DNA of 64,000 nucleotides from Polaribacter sejongensis (GTDB lineage: Bacteria > Bacteroidota > Bacteroidia > Flavobacteriales > Flavobacteriaceae). A program made the position numbers and the translations under genes. Each line of letters starts with the position of its first letter. The stretch's first letter is position 1. Positions 18,116 to 27,237 of this stretch are shown in pieces. The stretch lies in NCBI RefSeq assembly GCF_038024065.1, contig NZ_CP150667.1, positions 3,045,501 through 3,109,500 on the forward strand, written 5' to 3'. The notes below the pieces were generated by a model that saw only the letters and a list, made by a program, of their open reading frames with translations, was not told the origin of the DNA and did no database searches.

Positions 18116-19426
18116 CTAAAGTTTAATAAAGTCTTTAACTGGTGCAAATCTTAAAATAAGATAACCAATTATCGCAGAAATAAGCGAGCCTAAAAGAATA
18201 CCTATTTTTGCAGAGCTAATAAATTCTGGTGATGTTGAAAAGGCCAAACCAGCAATAAAAATAGCCATAGTAAACCCAATACCAGCAATAAATGAAACTC
18301 CTAAAATTTGTATAAAGTGAATGTCTGCAGGTATTTGAATTAAATTTAATTTTTTTGCAACTAATATAACTAGTGGTATACCTAGTCCCTTACCTAATAC
18401 TAAACAGAGTATAATATGGAAAACTAAAGCCATGTCTATATGTACAGAACTATCTATTAACACACCTGCATTGGCAAGTGCAAAAACAGGTATTATAAAA
18501 TAAGCCGACCAATTGTGTAGGTTATGTTCTAAATGCTGTAAAGGAGATTGAAATTTTTTACTCCAATGCGTTAAGTTATTTACTAATTTTAATTGTTGAT
18601 TAGATAGTATAGGTTCCTTTAATACAGGTGCACTTTTAATGCTATTGTAAATACCTTCTAATTGAGAAAGAAAAGTAGTTGTTTTTATTTCTTGTCTAAT
18701 TGGTACAGAAAATGCAATTAAAATACCCGCAACAGTAGGGTGTACTCCAGATTTTAAGAACAATACCCAAACGATAATACCTACAACAATCATCACAAAT
18801 TTAGAGTAATACCCTCTATTTGTTAATACATATAATAGTGCTATTAATCCTAAGCCTATTAATAATAATGCAACTTGAATAGATTCACTGTAAAAAACAG
18901 CAATTACTAAAACAGCTTCAATATCATCCACAATTGCAAAAGCAGTTAAAAATATTTTTAAACTAAGAGGTATACGTTTTCCTAATGTGTTTAATACCGC
19001 TAAAGAAAAAGCAATATCTGTTGCCATAGGAATTCCCCAACCTTTAAAGGTTTCTGGGTTTTGATTTAAAAGCATAAATAAACCAACAGGAATAAGTGCT
19101 CCACCAACAGCTCCAAATAAAGGGAAAGCTAATTTTTTAACTGTGTTTAATTCTCCAATTAAAATTTCACGTTTAATTTCTAATCCAATTAAGAAAAAGA
19201 AAATAGCCATTAAACCATCATTAATCCAAAATAAAACAGATTTTTTTAATTCAAAACTTTCTCCTGAAAAACCAACTTTATATTCTAAAATAGAAGAGTA
19301 GCTTTCATGAAGAGGTGAGTTTGCCCAAAATAAAGCAACTAAAGTACATATTAGTAACAGGATTCCGCTAAAACTTTCAATTTTTACAAACTTTTGAAAC
19401 GGGGTAATAAATAATTTTTTTATCAT
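18116..19426 (-). CDS. nhaA: Na+/H+ antiporter NhaA
   Basis: 436 residues with about 12 hydrophobic segments. NhaA exchanges internal Na+ (or Li+) for external protons and is active at alkaline pH, fitting a marine or saline habitat. Family motifs include INDGLMAIFFFLIGLEIKRE near residue 68, the ion-binding helix region MATDIAFSLAVL (two Asp equivalents of the E. coli 163/164 site follow at AIVDDIEA), and GVHPTVAGI. The start is ATG; the META-domain lipoprotein gene ends 52 bp upstream on the same strand. Confidence 0.96.
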   Translation of the reverse strand: MIKKLFITPFQKFVKIESFSGILLLICTLVALFWANSPLHESYSSILEYKVGFSGESFELKKSVLFWINDGLMAIFFFLIGLEIKREILIGELNTVKKLAFPLFGAVGGALIPVGLFMLLNQNPETFKGWGIPMATDIAFSLAVLNTLGKRIPLSLKIFLTAFAIVDDIEAVLVIAVFYSESIQVALLLIGLGLIALLYVLTNRGYYSKFVMIVVGIIVWVLFLKSGVHPTVAGILIAFSVPIRQEIKTTTFLSQLEGIYNSIKSAPVLKEPILSNQQLKLVNNLTHWSKKFQSPLQHLEHNLHNWSAYFIIPVFALANAGVLIDSSVHIDMALVFHIILCLVLGKGLGIPLVILVAKKLNLIQIPADIHFIQILGVSFIAGIGFTMAIFIAGLAFSTSPEFISSAKIGILLGSLISAIIGYLILRFAPVKDFIKL

Positions 19427-19478
19427 GAATAATAGCTTAATTTATAAATTTGATAATTGAATGGATACGCATCTTTTT

Positions 19479-19910
19479 TTAATTCATGTAAACAGCTTCA
19501 AAAACTGCTAAAGGCGCTCTTTTACCAACATTTAAAGATAATCTATTATTTTTAATAGTATAATTATCTGTTGAATTAATTGCTTTTAATAATTTAGATT
19601 CATCAGTATTATTACAAAACATTCTTGTTGAAATAATTTTTGTGAATTTAATTTTATTGCCTTTCTCTAAAATATACTCGCCATTAATAGAATTACAACC
19701 TGCAAACCCGCTAAATCTATTGTCCTTTGTTTTTAAGGTGATAGCTATTTCACGTTTTTGGTTGTCTTCCATTTTAATGTCATTTCCATATAAAGTTTTA
19801 AGTTTCCAATATTTTTCTGTAATAGCGTCGTCGTGGTCTGTTACATTTACTGACTTACAGTTTGTTATGGTAGGTAAAATTAGAATAAGAAATAATATTT
19901 TAGTTTTCAT
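19479..19910 (-). CDS. META domain-containing probable lipoprotein
   Basis: 143 residues. The N-terminal hydrophobic segment ends in PTITNC, a loose lipobox with Cys18, so it is probably lipidated. Residues about 33-141 are a META/HslJ-like domain: a W-x-L-x-x-L opening (KYWKLKTLYG), then FSGFAGCNSINGEY with the typical GCN motif and an FTKIISTRMFC segment. The function of META domains is poorly defined (heat or novobiocin resistance in E. coli HslJ). It lies 52 bp upstream of nhaA and may be co-transcribed with it. Confidence 0.82.
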   Translation of the reverse strand: MKTKILFLILILPTITNCKSVNVTDHDDAITEKYWKLKTLYGNDIKMEDNQKREIAITLKTKDNRFSGFAGCNSINGEYILEKGNKIKFTKIISTRMFCNNTDESKLLKAINSTDNYTIKNNRLSLNVGKRAPLAVFEAVYMN

Positions 19911-20069
19911 TAAAAAATTTTCATAAAAATAAGTTAAGTTGAGAACATTTTAAACTTTTTTACATTAAATTTCTCTTAATTTTTTGATAAAAAAATGTTT
20001 TTTTAATCAAAACATCACCTCAAAATAATAGTTTGTATTTTTACCAACTAAACTTTATTATTAAAATAA

Positions 20070-21407
20070 ATGAACTGGGAACAATTACTTTCTTTAAAAC
20101 GTTTTGGCGATACACAAAAACGCCCAAGAGCAACTCAAGATGAAACTCGTTTGGGTTTTGATGTAGATTTTGATAGAATTATATTTTCATCAGCTTTTAG
20201 GAGTTTACAAGACAAAACACAAGTAATACCTTTATCAGAAACAGATTTTGTACACACACGATTAACACATAGTCTAGAAGTTTCTGTTGTGGGAAGAACT
20301 TTGGGTAGAAGAGTAGGTAAGGTGTTGTTAGAACGTCATCCTAAATTAGAAGAATTAGGATATACGTTTAACGATTTTGGAGCTATTGTAGGAACTGCCT
20401 CTTTAATGCACGATATCGGAAATCCGCCTTTTGGGCATTCTGGAGAAAAAGCCATAGGCGAGTATTTTAAAACAGGTAATGGTTTAAAATATAAAGACCT
20501 ATTGTCTGATAAAGAATATCAAGATTTAATAGATTTTGAAGGGAATGCAAACGGATTTAAAATCTTAACGGAATCTAGAGAAGGAATTTCTGGTGGTTTG
20601 CGTTTAAGTTATGCTACACTAGGTGCTTTTTTAAAATATCCAAAAGAGAGTCTGCCAAAGAAACCTACAAACCATATTGTAGATAAAAAGTATGGTTTTT
20701 TTCAATCTGAAAAAGAAGCTTTTTTAGAAATTGTAGAAGATTTAGGGATGAAACAAAAGTCTACTTCGGCAATTTCCTTTTATAGGCATCCATTGGCTTA
20801 TTTAGTAGAAGCTGCAGATGATATTTGTTATACAATTATCGATTTTGAAGACGGAATTAATTTAGGCTTAATTGAAGAGGAGTTTGCTTTAGAATATATG
20901 ATTAAGTTGGTGAAAGATACTATCGACATTAAAAAGTATCATTCTCTACAACATAAAACAGACAGAATAAGTTACTTAAGAGCTTTGGCAATTGGGGTGT
21001 TAATAAACGAAGCAGTTTCCATTTTCTTAGCAAATGAAGAAGCTATTTTAAACGGAACTTTTGAGAGGTCTTTATTAGACAGATGTAAATATGAAGCGCA
21101 AATAAAAGATATTATCAAACTAAGTGTAGCCAAAATTTATAAAAGCAAAGATGTTGTAGAAAAAGAAATTGCTGGTTATAGAATTATTGCTGATTTATTA
21201 GATGTTTTTGTCACTGCTTTAAATAATAAGTTTGATGGTAAAGAATCTAATTTTGATGATTTGGTATTGAATTTATTACCTGAAGAATATCAAACAGAAT
21301 CAACAAGTTTGTATCAACGAATTATGCAAGTATGCAGTTATGTTTCTAGAATGTCTGATAGTTATGCGATTAGAACACATAAAAAATTAAAAGGAAATAT
21401 TATTTAG
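20070..21407 (+). CDS. dgt: dGTP triphosphohydrolase
   Basis: 445 residues of the HD-superfamily dNTPase family. It hydrolyses dGTP (or other dNTPs) to the nucleoside and triphosphate. Visible motifs are SSAFRSLQDKTQV near residue 38, HTRLTHSLEV near 68, the HD metal pair in MHDIGNPPFGHSGE near 114, and YLVEAADDICY near 247. With nrdBA 3-6 kb away it contributes to dNTP pool balance, though the genes are not co-transcribed. The start is ATG beginning MNWEQLLSLKRFGD. Confidence 0.94.
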   Translation: MNWEQLLSLKRFGDTQKRPRATQDETRLGFDVDFDRIIFSSAFRSLQDKTQVIPLSETDFVHTRLTHSLEVSVVGRTLGRRVGKVLLERHPKLEELGYTFNDFGAIVGTASLMHDIGNPPFGHSGEKAIGEYFKTGNGLKYKDLLSDKEYQDLIDFEGNANGFKILTESREGISGGLRLSYATLGAFLKYPKESLPKKPTNHIVDKKYGFFQSEKEAFLEIVEDLGMKQKSTSAISFYRHPLAYLVEAADDICYTIIDFEDGINLGLIEEEFALEYMIKLVKDTIDIKKYHSLQHKTDRISYLRALAIGVLINEAVSIFLANEEAILNGTFERSLLDRCKYEAQIKDIIKLSVAKIYKSKDVVEKEIAGYRIIADLLDVFVTALNNKFDGKESNFDDLVLNLLPEEYQTESTSLYQRIMQVCSYVSRMSDSYAIRTHKKLKGNII

Positions 21408-21452
21408 TAATAAATAATGTAATATTAGAGAATATATTTTTAAAAAATTAAT

Positions 21453-24152
21453 ATGAAAAAAAAATTACTAATTCCGTTTATTGTTATTGCTGCTATTTGT
21501 GTATTTTATATCACAAATCAAAAGACTAATAATAGCGAAGAATTCATTAATATTACATTAGAAGGTAAATTAAAACCTAAAAATAAACCTAAGAACTTTA
21601 GACAGTTATATTCAATTAAAAGAGATGAATATGAGTCAAATATGCAGATAAATCCATTAACGGGAGAGATTCCTAAAGAGGAAAAATTAAAGGAATTAAA
21701 TACTTCCCTTGGGCTAATGGCTCAAAAAAAACTTAGAAAAAAAACATCAAGTACATATACATCTAGAGGTCCTTCAAATTTAGGAGGAAGAACCAGAGCT
21801 TTTGCTGTAGATATTTCAGATACATCTAGTAATACAATGCTTTCTGGAGGTGTAAGTAGTGGTTTATTTAGAACTATTGATGGAGGCTTAAGTTGGACAA
21901 AAGTAACGCCATTAGGAGAAATCCATAACGTTTCTGCATTAACACAAGATCCTAGAGAGGGGTTTCAAAATATATGGTATTACGGAACTGGAGAATGGTC
22001 TGGAAATAGCGCAAGTTTAGGTTCTGCTTATAAAGGTCAAGGTGTTTGGAAATCTATAGATGGTGGATTGACATGGAGTGTAATTCCTGGTACAGATTCC
22101 GATCATACTGTATTTGATAGTTATTTCGATTTTACAAACTCATTAGAAGTTAGCCCTATAACAGGAGAACTGTTCATAGCAACTTCTGGAAGAATTTATA
22201 GATATGATGGTGTGAGTTTAAATCAAGAATTAAAGTTAGAAGGTAATTCTACAAGTTCAACAGATTTAGTAATAACACCCAATGGTAACGTGTATGCTAG
22301 TTTTGATGGAGGTGCTTCTTTAGGAGGTGTATGGATGTCGCCTACAGGAAATGGCGTTTGGACACAAATTGCACAAAATGGTACGCCAACAGATTGGTCT
22401 GCTGCAGGTAGAATAGTTTTAGGTGAAGCACCATCTGCAGACAATATAATATATGCGTTATATGTAAACGGTAATTCAGGTGGTTTAGAGGGAGATTTAT
22501 GGCAGTACAATGCTACAACAACTACTTGGACAAATTATTCATCTAAATTACCAGATGAACCCGGTAGTGATTCTGATGGAAATGACCCTTTTGCTGTTCA
22601 AGGAGGTTATGATTTGGTAGTAACAGTAAAACCAGATAATGAAAATTTTGTAACAATTGGAGGTACTAATGCCTATAAAATAGCAGATATTAGAACTGAT
22701 GTTTCATTTTCTAGAATTGGAGGTTATGCAAATAACACTGGTTACTCACAATACGAAAATCATCATCCAGATATACATGTTTTAGAATTTGATCCAAACA
22801 ATAATGATGTTTTTTATAGTGGTACCGATGGAGGAGTACATAAAACACTAGATATTAATGAGGCAAGTATAGCGTGGTTAAGTTTAAATAATAATTATCT
22901 TACATATCAATATTACCATGTTACTTTAGATCCTTTTACAGGAAGTAACATTATTATGGGTGGGGCACAAGATAATGGAACTACTATTGGTGGTACACAT
23001 GTTGGTCTCGCTAATAATACTACAATGAACCAACTTGCTGGTGGAGATGGAGTTGCCGTTGGTCTTACAAGAAGAGATAATAATACAGCATTACAGTATT
23101 TTTTAGGGTTTCAACAAGGGGCAATTTATACAAATTATCCTGATGGCTTTAGAGAAATAACACCAAAAGATGCGCCTACGGGGGTTGATGCTCAATTTAT
23201 TACTTATTACTATTTAGACCCAGACAATACGGATTACTTGTATTATGCTGCAAAAAGTAAGTTGTATAAAACCAATGCCTCTGCTGCTGTAACAGATTCT
23301 ACATGGACGGATGCTGGGACTTTATCAAATGTTCAAAATTTAAGAACTTTTGCAACAACAAGAGGTACTTATTCTTCTGCTTTAAGTTACTTATTAATTG
23401 GTGGAGATAAAGGTGGAGTTTTTAAACTAAAAGATCCAAAAAATCCTACAAGTACACTTTTAGATGCTGTAGATATTACTCCAACGGGTGCAACTACTTC
23501 TTCCAATACTATTGTTAGTGATATTGCTATTCACCCAACAAACCCAGATATTGTTTTAGTAGTATATGCAAATTATGGTATTTCAAATATATTTTTAACT
23601 ACAAATGCTACGGATGAATTGCCAACGTGGACTTTAGTAGAAAGAAATTTAAATGCACATTCAATTCGATCTGCAGAAATAACGGAAGTAGGCGAAGAAA
23701 CTGTCTATTTTATAGGAACTGCAAGAGGTTTATATAGTTCTACAGATCCAACAAGTGTAAACTGGGAAATGGAGGGAGAAAGTAATATAGGCTTGGCTTT
23801 AATTAGTTCATTAGCGTACCGTCCTGCAGATAATAAATTGTTAATAGGAACGCATGGTAACGGAATGTATGAAACAACTATAGAAGGTACACTTTCTACG
23901 AACTCTTATGCAAGTGCTCTTCAATTATCATTTTATCCAAACCCAACTAAAAAAGAACTTAACTTACAAAGCAACACATTAGATTTAAGCCAAAACTTAA
24001 ATTATACTATTTCAGATTTAACAGGAAAGGTTGTTAAAAAAGGAGTTTTAAAAGACCAAAAAATTAATGTAGAGTATTTAAATGATGGTGTTTACCTTAT
24101 AAATTTAAGTGTTGATGGTAAAAATCAGAATTTTAAGTTCATTAAAAATTAA
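21453..24152 (+). CDS. T9SS-exported beta-propeller protein (VPS10/sortilin-like repeats)
   Basis: 899 residues. An N-terminal hydrophobic signal segment (about 4-21) and a charged linker precede repeated beta-propeller blades with sialidase/sortilin-type text: GLFRTIDGGLSWTK, GVWKSIDGGLTWS, DGGVHKT and similar, from about 100 to 800. The last 75 residues form a T9SS type A sorting domain (FYPNPTKKELN, GVYLINL), predicting export through the SprA channel and surface anchoring or release. No catalytic residues could be assigned. It starts 45 bp after dgt, and a small lipoprotein gene follows after 8 bp, probably in the same transcript. Confidence 0.85.
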   Translation: MKKKLLIPFIVIAAICVFYITNQKTNNSEEFINITLEGKLKPKNKPKNFRQLYSIKRDEYESNMQINPLTGEIPKEEKLKELNTSLGLMAQKKLRKKTSSTYTSRGPSNLGGRTRAFAVDISDTSSNTMLSGGVSSGLFRTIDGGLSWTKVTPLGEIHNVSALTQDPREGFQNIWYYGTGEWSGNSASLGSAYKGQGVWKSIDGGLTWSVIPGTDSDHTVFDSYFDFTNSLEVSPITGELFIATSGRIYRYDGVSLNQELKLEGNSTSSTDLVITPNGNVYASFDGGASLGGVWMSPTGNGVWTQIAQNGTPTDWSAAGRIVLGEAPSADNIIYALYVNGNSGGLEGDLWQYNATTTTWTNYSSKLPDEPGSDSDGNDPFAVQGGYDLVVTVKPDNENFVTIGGTNAYKIADIRTDVSFSRIGGYANNTGYSQYENHHPDIHVLEFDPNNNDVFYSGTDGGVHKTLDINEASIAWLSLNNNYLTYQYYHVTLDPFTGSNIIMGGAQDNGTTIGGTHVGLANNTTMNQLAGGDGVAVGLTRRDNNTALQYFLGFQQGAIYTNYPDGFREITPKDAPTGVDAQFITYYYLDPDNTDYLYYAAKSKLYKTNASAAVTDSTWTDAGTLSNVQNLRTFATTRGTYSSALSYLLIGGDKGGVFKLKDPKNPTSTLLDAVDITPTGATTSSNTIVSDIAIHPTNPDIVLVVYANYGISNIFLTTNATDELPTWTLVERNLNAHSIRSAEITEVGEETVYFIGTARGLYSSTDPTSVNWEMEGESNIGLALISSLAYRPADNKLLIGTHGNGMYETTIEGTLSTNSYASALQLSFYPNPTKKELNLQSNTLDLSQNLNYTISDLTGKVVKKGVLKDQKINVEYLNDGVYLINLSVDGKNQNFKFIKN

Positions 24153-24160
24153 TTAAAAAT

Positions 24161-24631
24161 ATGTCTAAAATAAATTTTATTAGTTTCTGTATTTTAATTT
24201 TTTTATTAGGATGCGCAAACTCTTATAAACTAGAAAAAAAGCCCGAATTAAATATATTAGAATCTTATTATAAAACAAAAAGTTCTGGTGTTAGAGGTGG
24301 TGATTCTGGATACAGTATTTATTTAATGTTAGATGAAAACACAAATCTTGATACTAAAAATATCAAGATAAAAGGGATCTATTTTAAAGATAAATATGCT
24401 GATTTAAAAAACCAAGGATTGGGTAAATATCAAACATTTATTAAACAAGATAACAATACAGATAGCTTAGAACCAGTATTTAATTCAAAAAAATCAGTTG
24501 AGATAAAAGAAGAAAAAATTCCGTTTGTATTAAAGGATACAGAAGCTGTAATCAGTTATTTGCAAAATGAAAAAATGAAATTCTTTAAAGTAGCCTTAAC
24601 TAAAAAGAAAACAATGGATTTTCCAATGTAA
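24161..24631 (+). CDS. Small lipoprotein of unknown family
   Basis: 156 residues. The N-terminal signal has a good lipobox, FLLGC (Cys18), so it is predicted to be a lipoprotein. The mature part is Lys-rich with a few beta-strand-like segments; no family is recognised. It starts 8 bp after the T9SS propeller gene and is followed by a strong terminator, so the two are likely expressed together. A helper role for the propeller protein is possible but unsupported. Confidence 0.72.
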   Translation: MSKINFISFCILIFLLGCANSYKLEKKPELNILESYYKTKSSGVRGGDSGYSIYLMLDENTNLDTKNIKIKGIYFKDKYADLKNQGLGKYQTFIKQDNNTDSLEPVFNSKKSVEIKEEKIPFVLKDTEAVISYLQNEKMKFFKVALTKKKTMDFPM

Positions 24632-24656
24632 GAGTTATAAATAAATTTAGATTGAT

Positions 24657-24685
24657 AAAAAAGACGCTTAATAGCGTCTTTTTTT
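24657..24685. terminator. Bidirectional terminator between the lipoprotein gene and dxs
   Basis: AAAAAAGACGCT and AGCGTCTTTTTT pair around TAAT. The T run on the plus strand ends the lipoprotein transcript; the A run serves dxs on the minus strand and touches its stop codon. Confidence 0.85.
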
Positions 24686-26453
24686 ATGTGAATACATTAA
24701 ACGTACTAGCTAATTTTTCTGCATTTAAACCAAGTGTCTGTTGCAGTTTTAAAACATTTCCATGCTCAATAAAATTGTCGGGTATTCCTAACGTTTTTAT
24801 TTTCTGGTGATAATTATTTTCTGATGTAAATTCTAAAATAGCGCTTCCAAAACCACCTTTTATCGTTCCATCTTCAATAGTAATAATAGTTTGATGTTTG
24901 TCAAAAATAGTATGTAATAAATTTTCATCTAAAGGTTTTACAAAACGCATATCATAATGAGAAAAATTGGATGCATTATCAACCAATTCTAATGCTTCAG
25001 AAACATTTTTAGCAATGGTTCCAATTGATAAAATAGCTGTTTTATTTCCTTCTTGTAAACAAACACCTTTTCCGATTGCTATTTCTTCAAAAGGTTTTTT
25101 CCAATCGATAATAGTTCCTGTTCCTCTTGGATATCGAATGGCAATAGGTTTTTTTAATCCTAATTGAGCCGTGTATAAAATATTACGCAATTCAATTTCA
25201 TTTCTTGGGGCAAAAACAATTAAATTGGGAATTAAACGTAAATACGCCAAATCGAAAACTCCATGATGAGTTGCTCCATCTTCACCAACCAATCCTGCTC
25301 TGTCTAAACAAAAAACAACGGGTAAGTTTTGCAAAGCAACATCATGAATAACTTGGTCGTAAGCACGTTGTAAAAAAGTAGAATAAATATTGCAAAACGG
25401 AATTAAACCTTGCGTTGCCATACCTGCCGCTAAGGTTACTGCATGTTGTTCTGCAATACCAACATCAAAAGTTCTCTTTGGGTGCTTTTCTAACATAAAT
25501 TTTAAAGAACCTCCCGTTAACATCGCTGGAGTGATGCCTACAATTTTATCGTTTTTATCGGCTAATTCTACTACTGTTTTTCCAAAAACATCTTGATACT
25601 TTGTATATAAACTTTTTGCTATTTTTAATCGCTCTCCAGAAATTTTATCAAATTTACCTGGTGCATGATACGTTACTTGGTCTTCTTCAGCTTGCTGTAA
25701 ACCTTTTCCTTTTGTAGTAATTACATGTAAAAATTTTGGCCCTTTTACGGTTTTTAATCGTTCTAGTTCTGCTAAAACTTTCGGTAAATCGTGTCCGTCT
25801 ATAGGACCCGAATAATCAAAATTTAAAGCTTTTATAATATTATTTTGAGCCGCAAGTCTTTTATCCGTTTTAACCTTTGTTAAATACTCTTTTAAAGCGC
25901 CAACAGCAGGATCGATACCAATAGCATTGTCGTTTAAAATGATTAATAAATTTGCTTTAGAAACTCCTGCATGGTTTAAGGCTTCAAAAGCCATTCCGCT
26001 GGCAATAGAAGCATCTCCAATAACCGCAATATGATGTTTTTCTGTTTCGCCTTTTATATTAGAGGCAATTGCCATTCCTAAAGCGGCAGAAATAGAAGTA
26101 GAAGAATGACCAACACCAAAAGCATCGTATTCACTTTCTTTTCTTGACGGAAAACCTGCAATTCCACGCAACTGCCTGTTGGTGTGAAAAACATCTTTTC
26201 TGCCTGTTAAGATTTTATGTCCGTATGCTTGATGGCCAACATCCCAAACCAATAAGTCATTTGGGGTGTCAAATAGATAGTGCAAAGCGATTGTTAATTC
26301 TACAACGCCTAAACTAGCACCTAAATGTCCTTCTTTGGTAGCTACAATATCAATAATAAAATCTCTCAATTCTTTAGCAAGTTGAGGTAATTGATCTTGA
26401 TTTAATTTTCGTAAATCTTTTGGGTTTACTATATGGTCTAACAAATTCTTCAT
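24684..26453 (-). CDS. dxs: 1-deoxy-D-xylulose-5-phosphate synthase
   Basis: 589 residues of a thiamine-diphosphate transketolase-type enzyme, slightly shorter than the usual 620. It condenses pyruvate and glyceraldehyde 3-phosphate, the first step of the MEP isoprenoid pathway. Motifs: HLGASLGVVELT, VWDVGHQAYGHKILTGR, the ThDP/Mg site GDASIASGMAFEALNHAG with ILNDN, FDVGIAEQHAVT (catalytic Glu) and DRAGLVGEDGATHHG. Its -7 element ends eight bases before the ATG, suggesting a leaderless or nearly leaderless mRNA. Confidence 0.96.
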   Translation of the reverse strand: MKNLLDHIVNPKDLRKLNQDQLPQLAKELRDFIIDIVATKEGHLGASLGVVELTIALHYLFDTPNDLLVWDVGHQAYGHKILTGRKDVFHTNRQLRGIAGFPSRKESEYDAFGVGHSSTSISAALGMAIASNIKGETEKHHIAVIGDASIASGMAFEALNHAGVSKANLLIILNDNAIGIDPAVGALKEYLTKVKTDKRLAAQNNIIKALNFDYSGPIDGHDLPKVLAELERLKTVKGPKFLHVITTKGKGLQQAEEDQVTYHAPGKFDKISGERLKIAKSLYTKYQDVFGKTVVELADKNDKIVGITPAMLTGGSLKFMLEKHPKRTFDVGIAEQHAVTLAAGMATQGLIPFCNIYSTFLQRAYDQVIHDVALQNLPVVFCLDRAGLVGEDGATHHGVFDLAYLRLIPNLIVFAPRNEIELRNILYTAQLGLKKPIAIRYPRGTGTIIDWKKPFEEIAIGKGVCLQEGNKTAILSIGTIAKNVSEALELVDNASNFSHYDMRFVKPLDENLLHTIFDKHQTIITIEDGTIKGGFGSAILEFTSENNYHQKIKTLGIPDNFIEHGNVLKLQQTLGLNAEKLASTFNVFT

Positions 26454-26460
26454 CTAAAAG

Positions 26461-26468
26461 CAAAAATA
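26461..26468 (-). promoter_or_regulatory. dxs -7 element, near-leaderless
   Basis: On the minus strand TATTTTTG followed by C and six bases, then the dxs ATG at 26453. The same arrangement occurs at moaE. No TTG lies at 17-23 bp. Confidence 0.5.
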
Positions 26469-26513
26469 CAATTTAACTTTTTGTAATATTGATTTGTAAA
26501 AAGAATAGTTATT

Positions 26514-26672
26514 ATGAATAATAAAAATATAGCATTATTAGTAGCAAGTTGTATTCTTATCATTTTAAATATAGTAACCAGTAATGAATATAATTTAGGT
26601 TTTTGGTTTCGAATAATAGCAATTGTTTTTGTAATGTTGGCAATTGTTAAAGGATCTAAAATAAAAAAGTAA
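26514..26672 (+). CDS. 52-residue predicted membrane miniprotein
   Basis: An ATG-started frame of 52 codons plus TAA, 15 bp upstream of tadA. It encodes MNNKNIALLV at the start, two hydrophobic helices (about 6-21 and 29-45) separated by SNEYNLGFWFR, and a basic C-terminus GSKIKK, predicting a two-pass inner-membrane protein with both ends inside. No family is recognised. Coding is supported by clean transmembrane-type composition and tight spacing to tadA; conservation needs to be tested. Confidence 0.6.
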   Translation: MNNKNIALLVASCILIILNIVTSNEYNLGFWFRIIAIVFVMLAIVKGSKIKK

Positions 26673-26687
26673 TTTAATTTTAAACGC

Positions 26688-27137
26688 ATGATACAACCTT
26701 TTGACGATACCTATTTTATGAAAAAAGCCTTACAAGAGGCCGAATCTGCTTTTGATAAAGGCGAAGTTCCTGTAGGCGCAATTATTGTTTTTAAAGATCA
26801 AATTATTGCTCGAGCACATAATTTAACAGAAACATTAAACGATGTAACTGCACATGCAGAAATGCAAGCATTTACAGCTGCTGCTGATTTTTTAGGGGGG
26901 AAATATTTAAAAGACTGTGTGTTGTATGTAACGCTAGAGCCTTGCCAAATGTGTGCTGGTGCAAGTTATTGGGCGCAAATAGGTAAAATTGTTTACGGAG
27001 CAACAGAACCAGATAGAGGTTTTGTAAATTTAAAAACGACACTACATCCAAAGACAAAAGTTGTTAGTGGAATTTTAGAAAACGAATGTTCTCAGTTATT
27101 AAAACGATTCTTTATTGAAAAACGGAATCTAAATTAA
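26688..27137 (+). CDS. tadA: tRNA-specific adenosine deaminase TadA
   Basis: 149 residues of the cytidine/deoxycytidylate deaminase fold. It converts A34 to inosine in tRNA-Arg(ACG). The zinc site is HAEMQAF (His and catalytic Glu, near residue 57) plus EPCQMCAGA near residue 86. VPVGAIIV near residue 23 and ATEPDRGF are further family features. The start is ATG; the 52-residue membrane miniprotein gene ends 15 bp upstream. Confidence 0.95.
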   Translation: MIQPFDDTYFMKKALQEAESAFDKGEVPVGAIIVFKDQIIARAHNLTETLNDVTAHAEMQAFTAAADFLGGKYLKDCVLYVTLEPCQMCAGASYWAQIGKIVYGATEPDRGFVNLKTTLHPKTKVVSGILENECSQLLKRFFIEKRNLN

Positions 27138-27237
27138 TTATTGAATTGTTAAACTTTTTGTAAATAAATCTTAAAAATTTGTGAGATAATTTGTTTTAGA
27201 GAAACTTTACGTCAACTAATTCAAATTATTTTACTTC

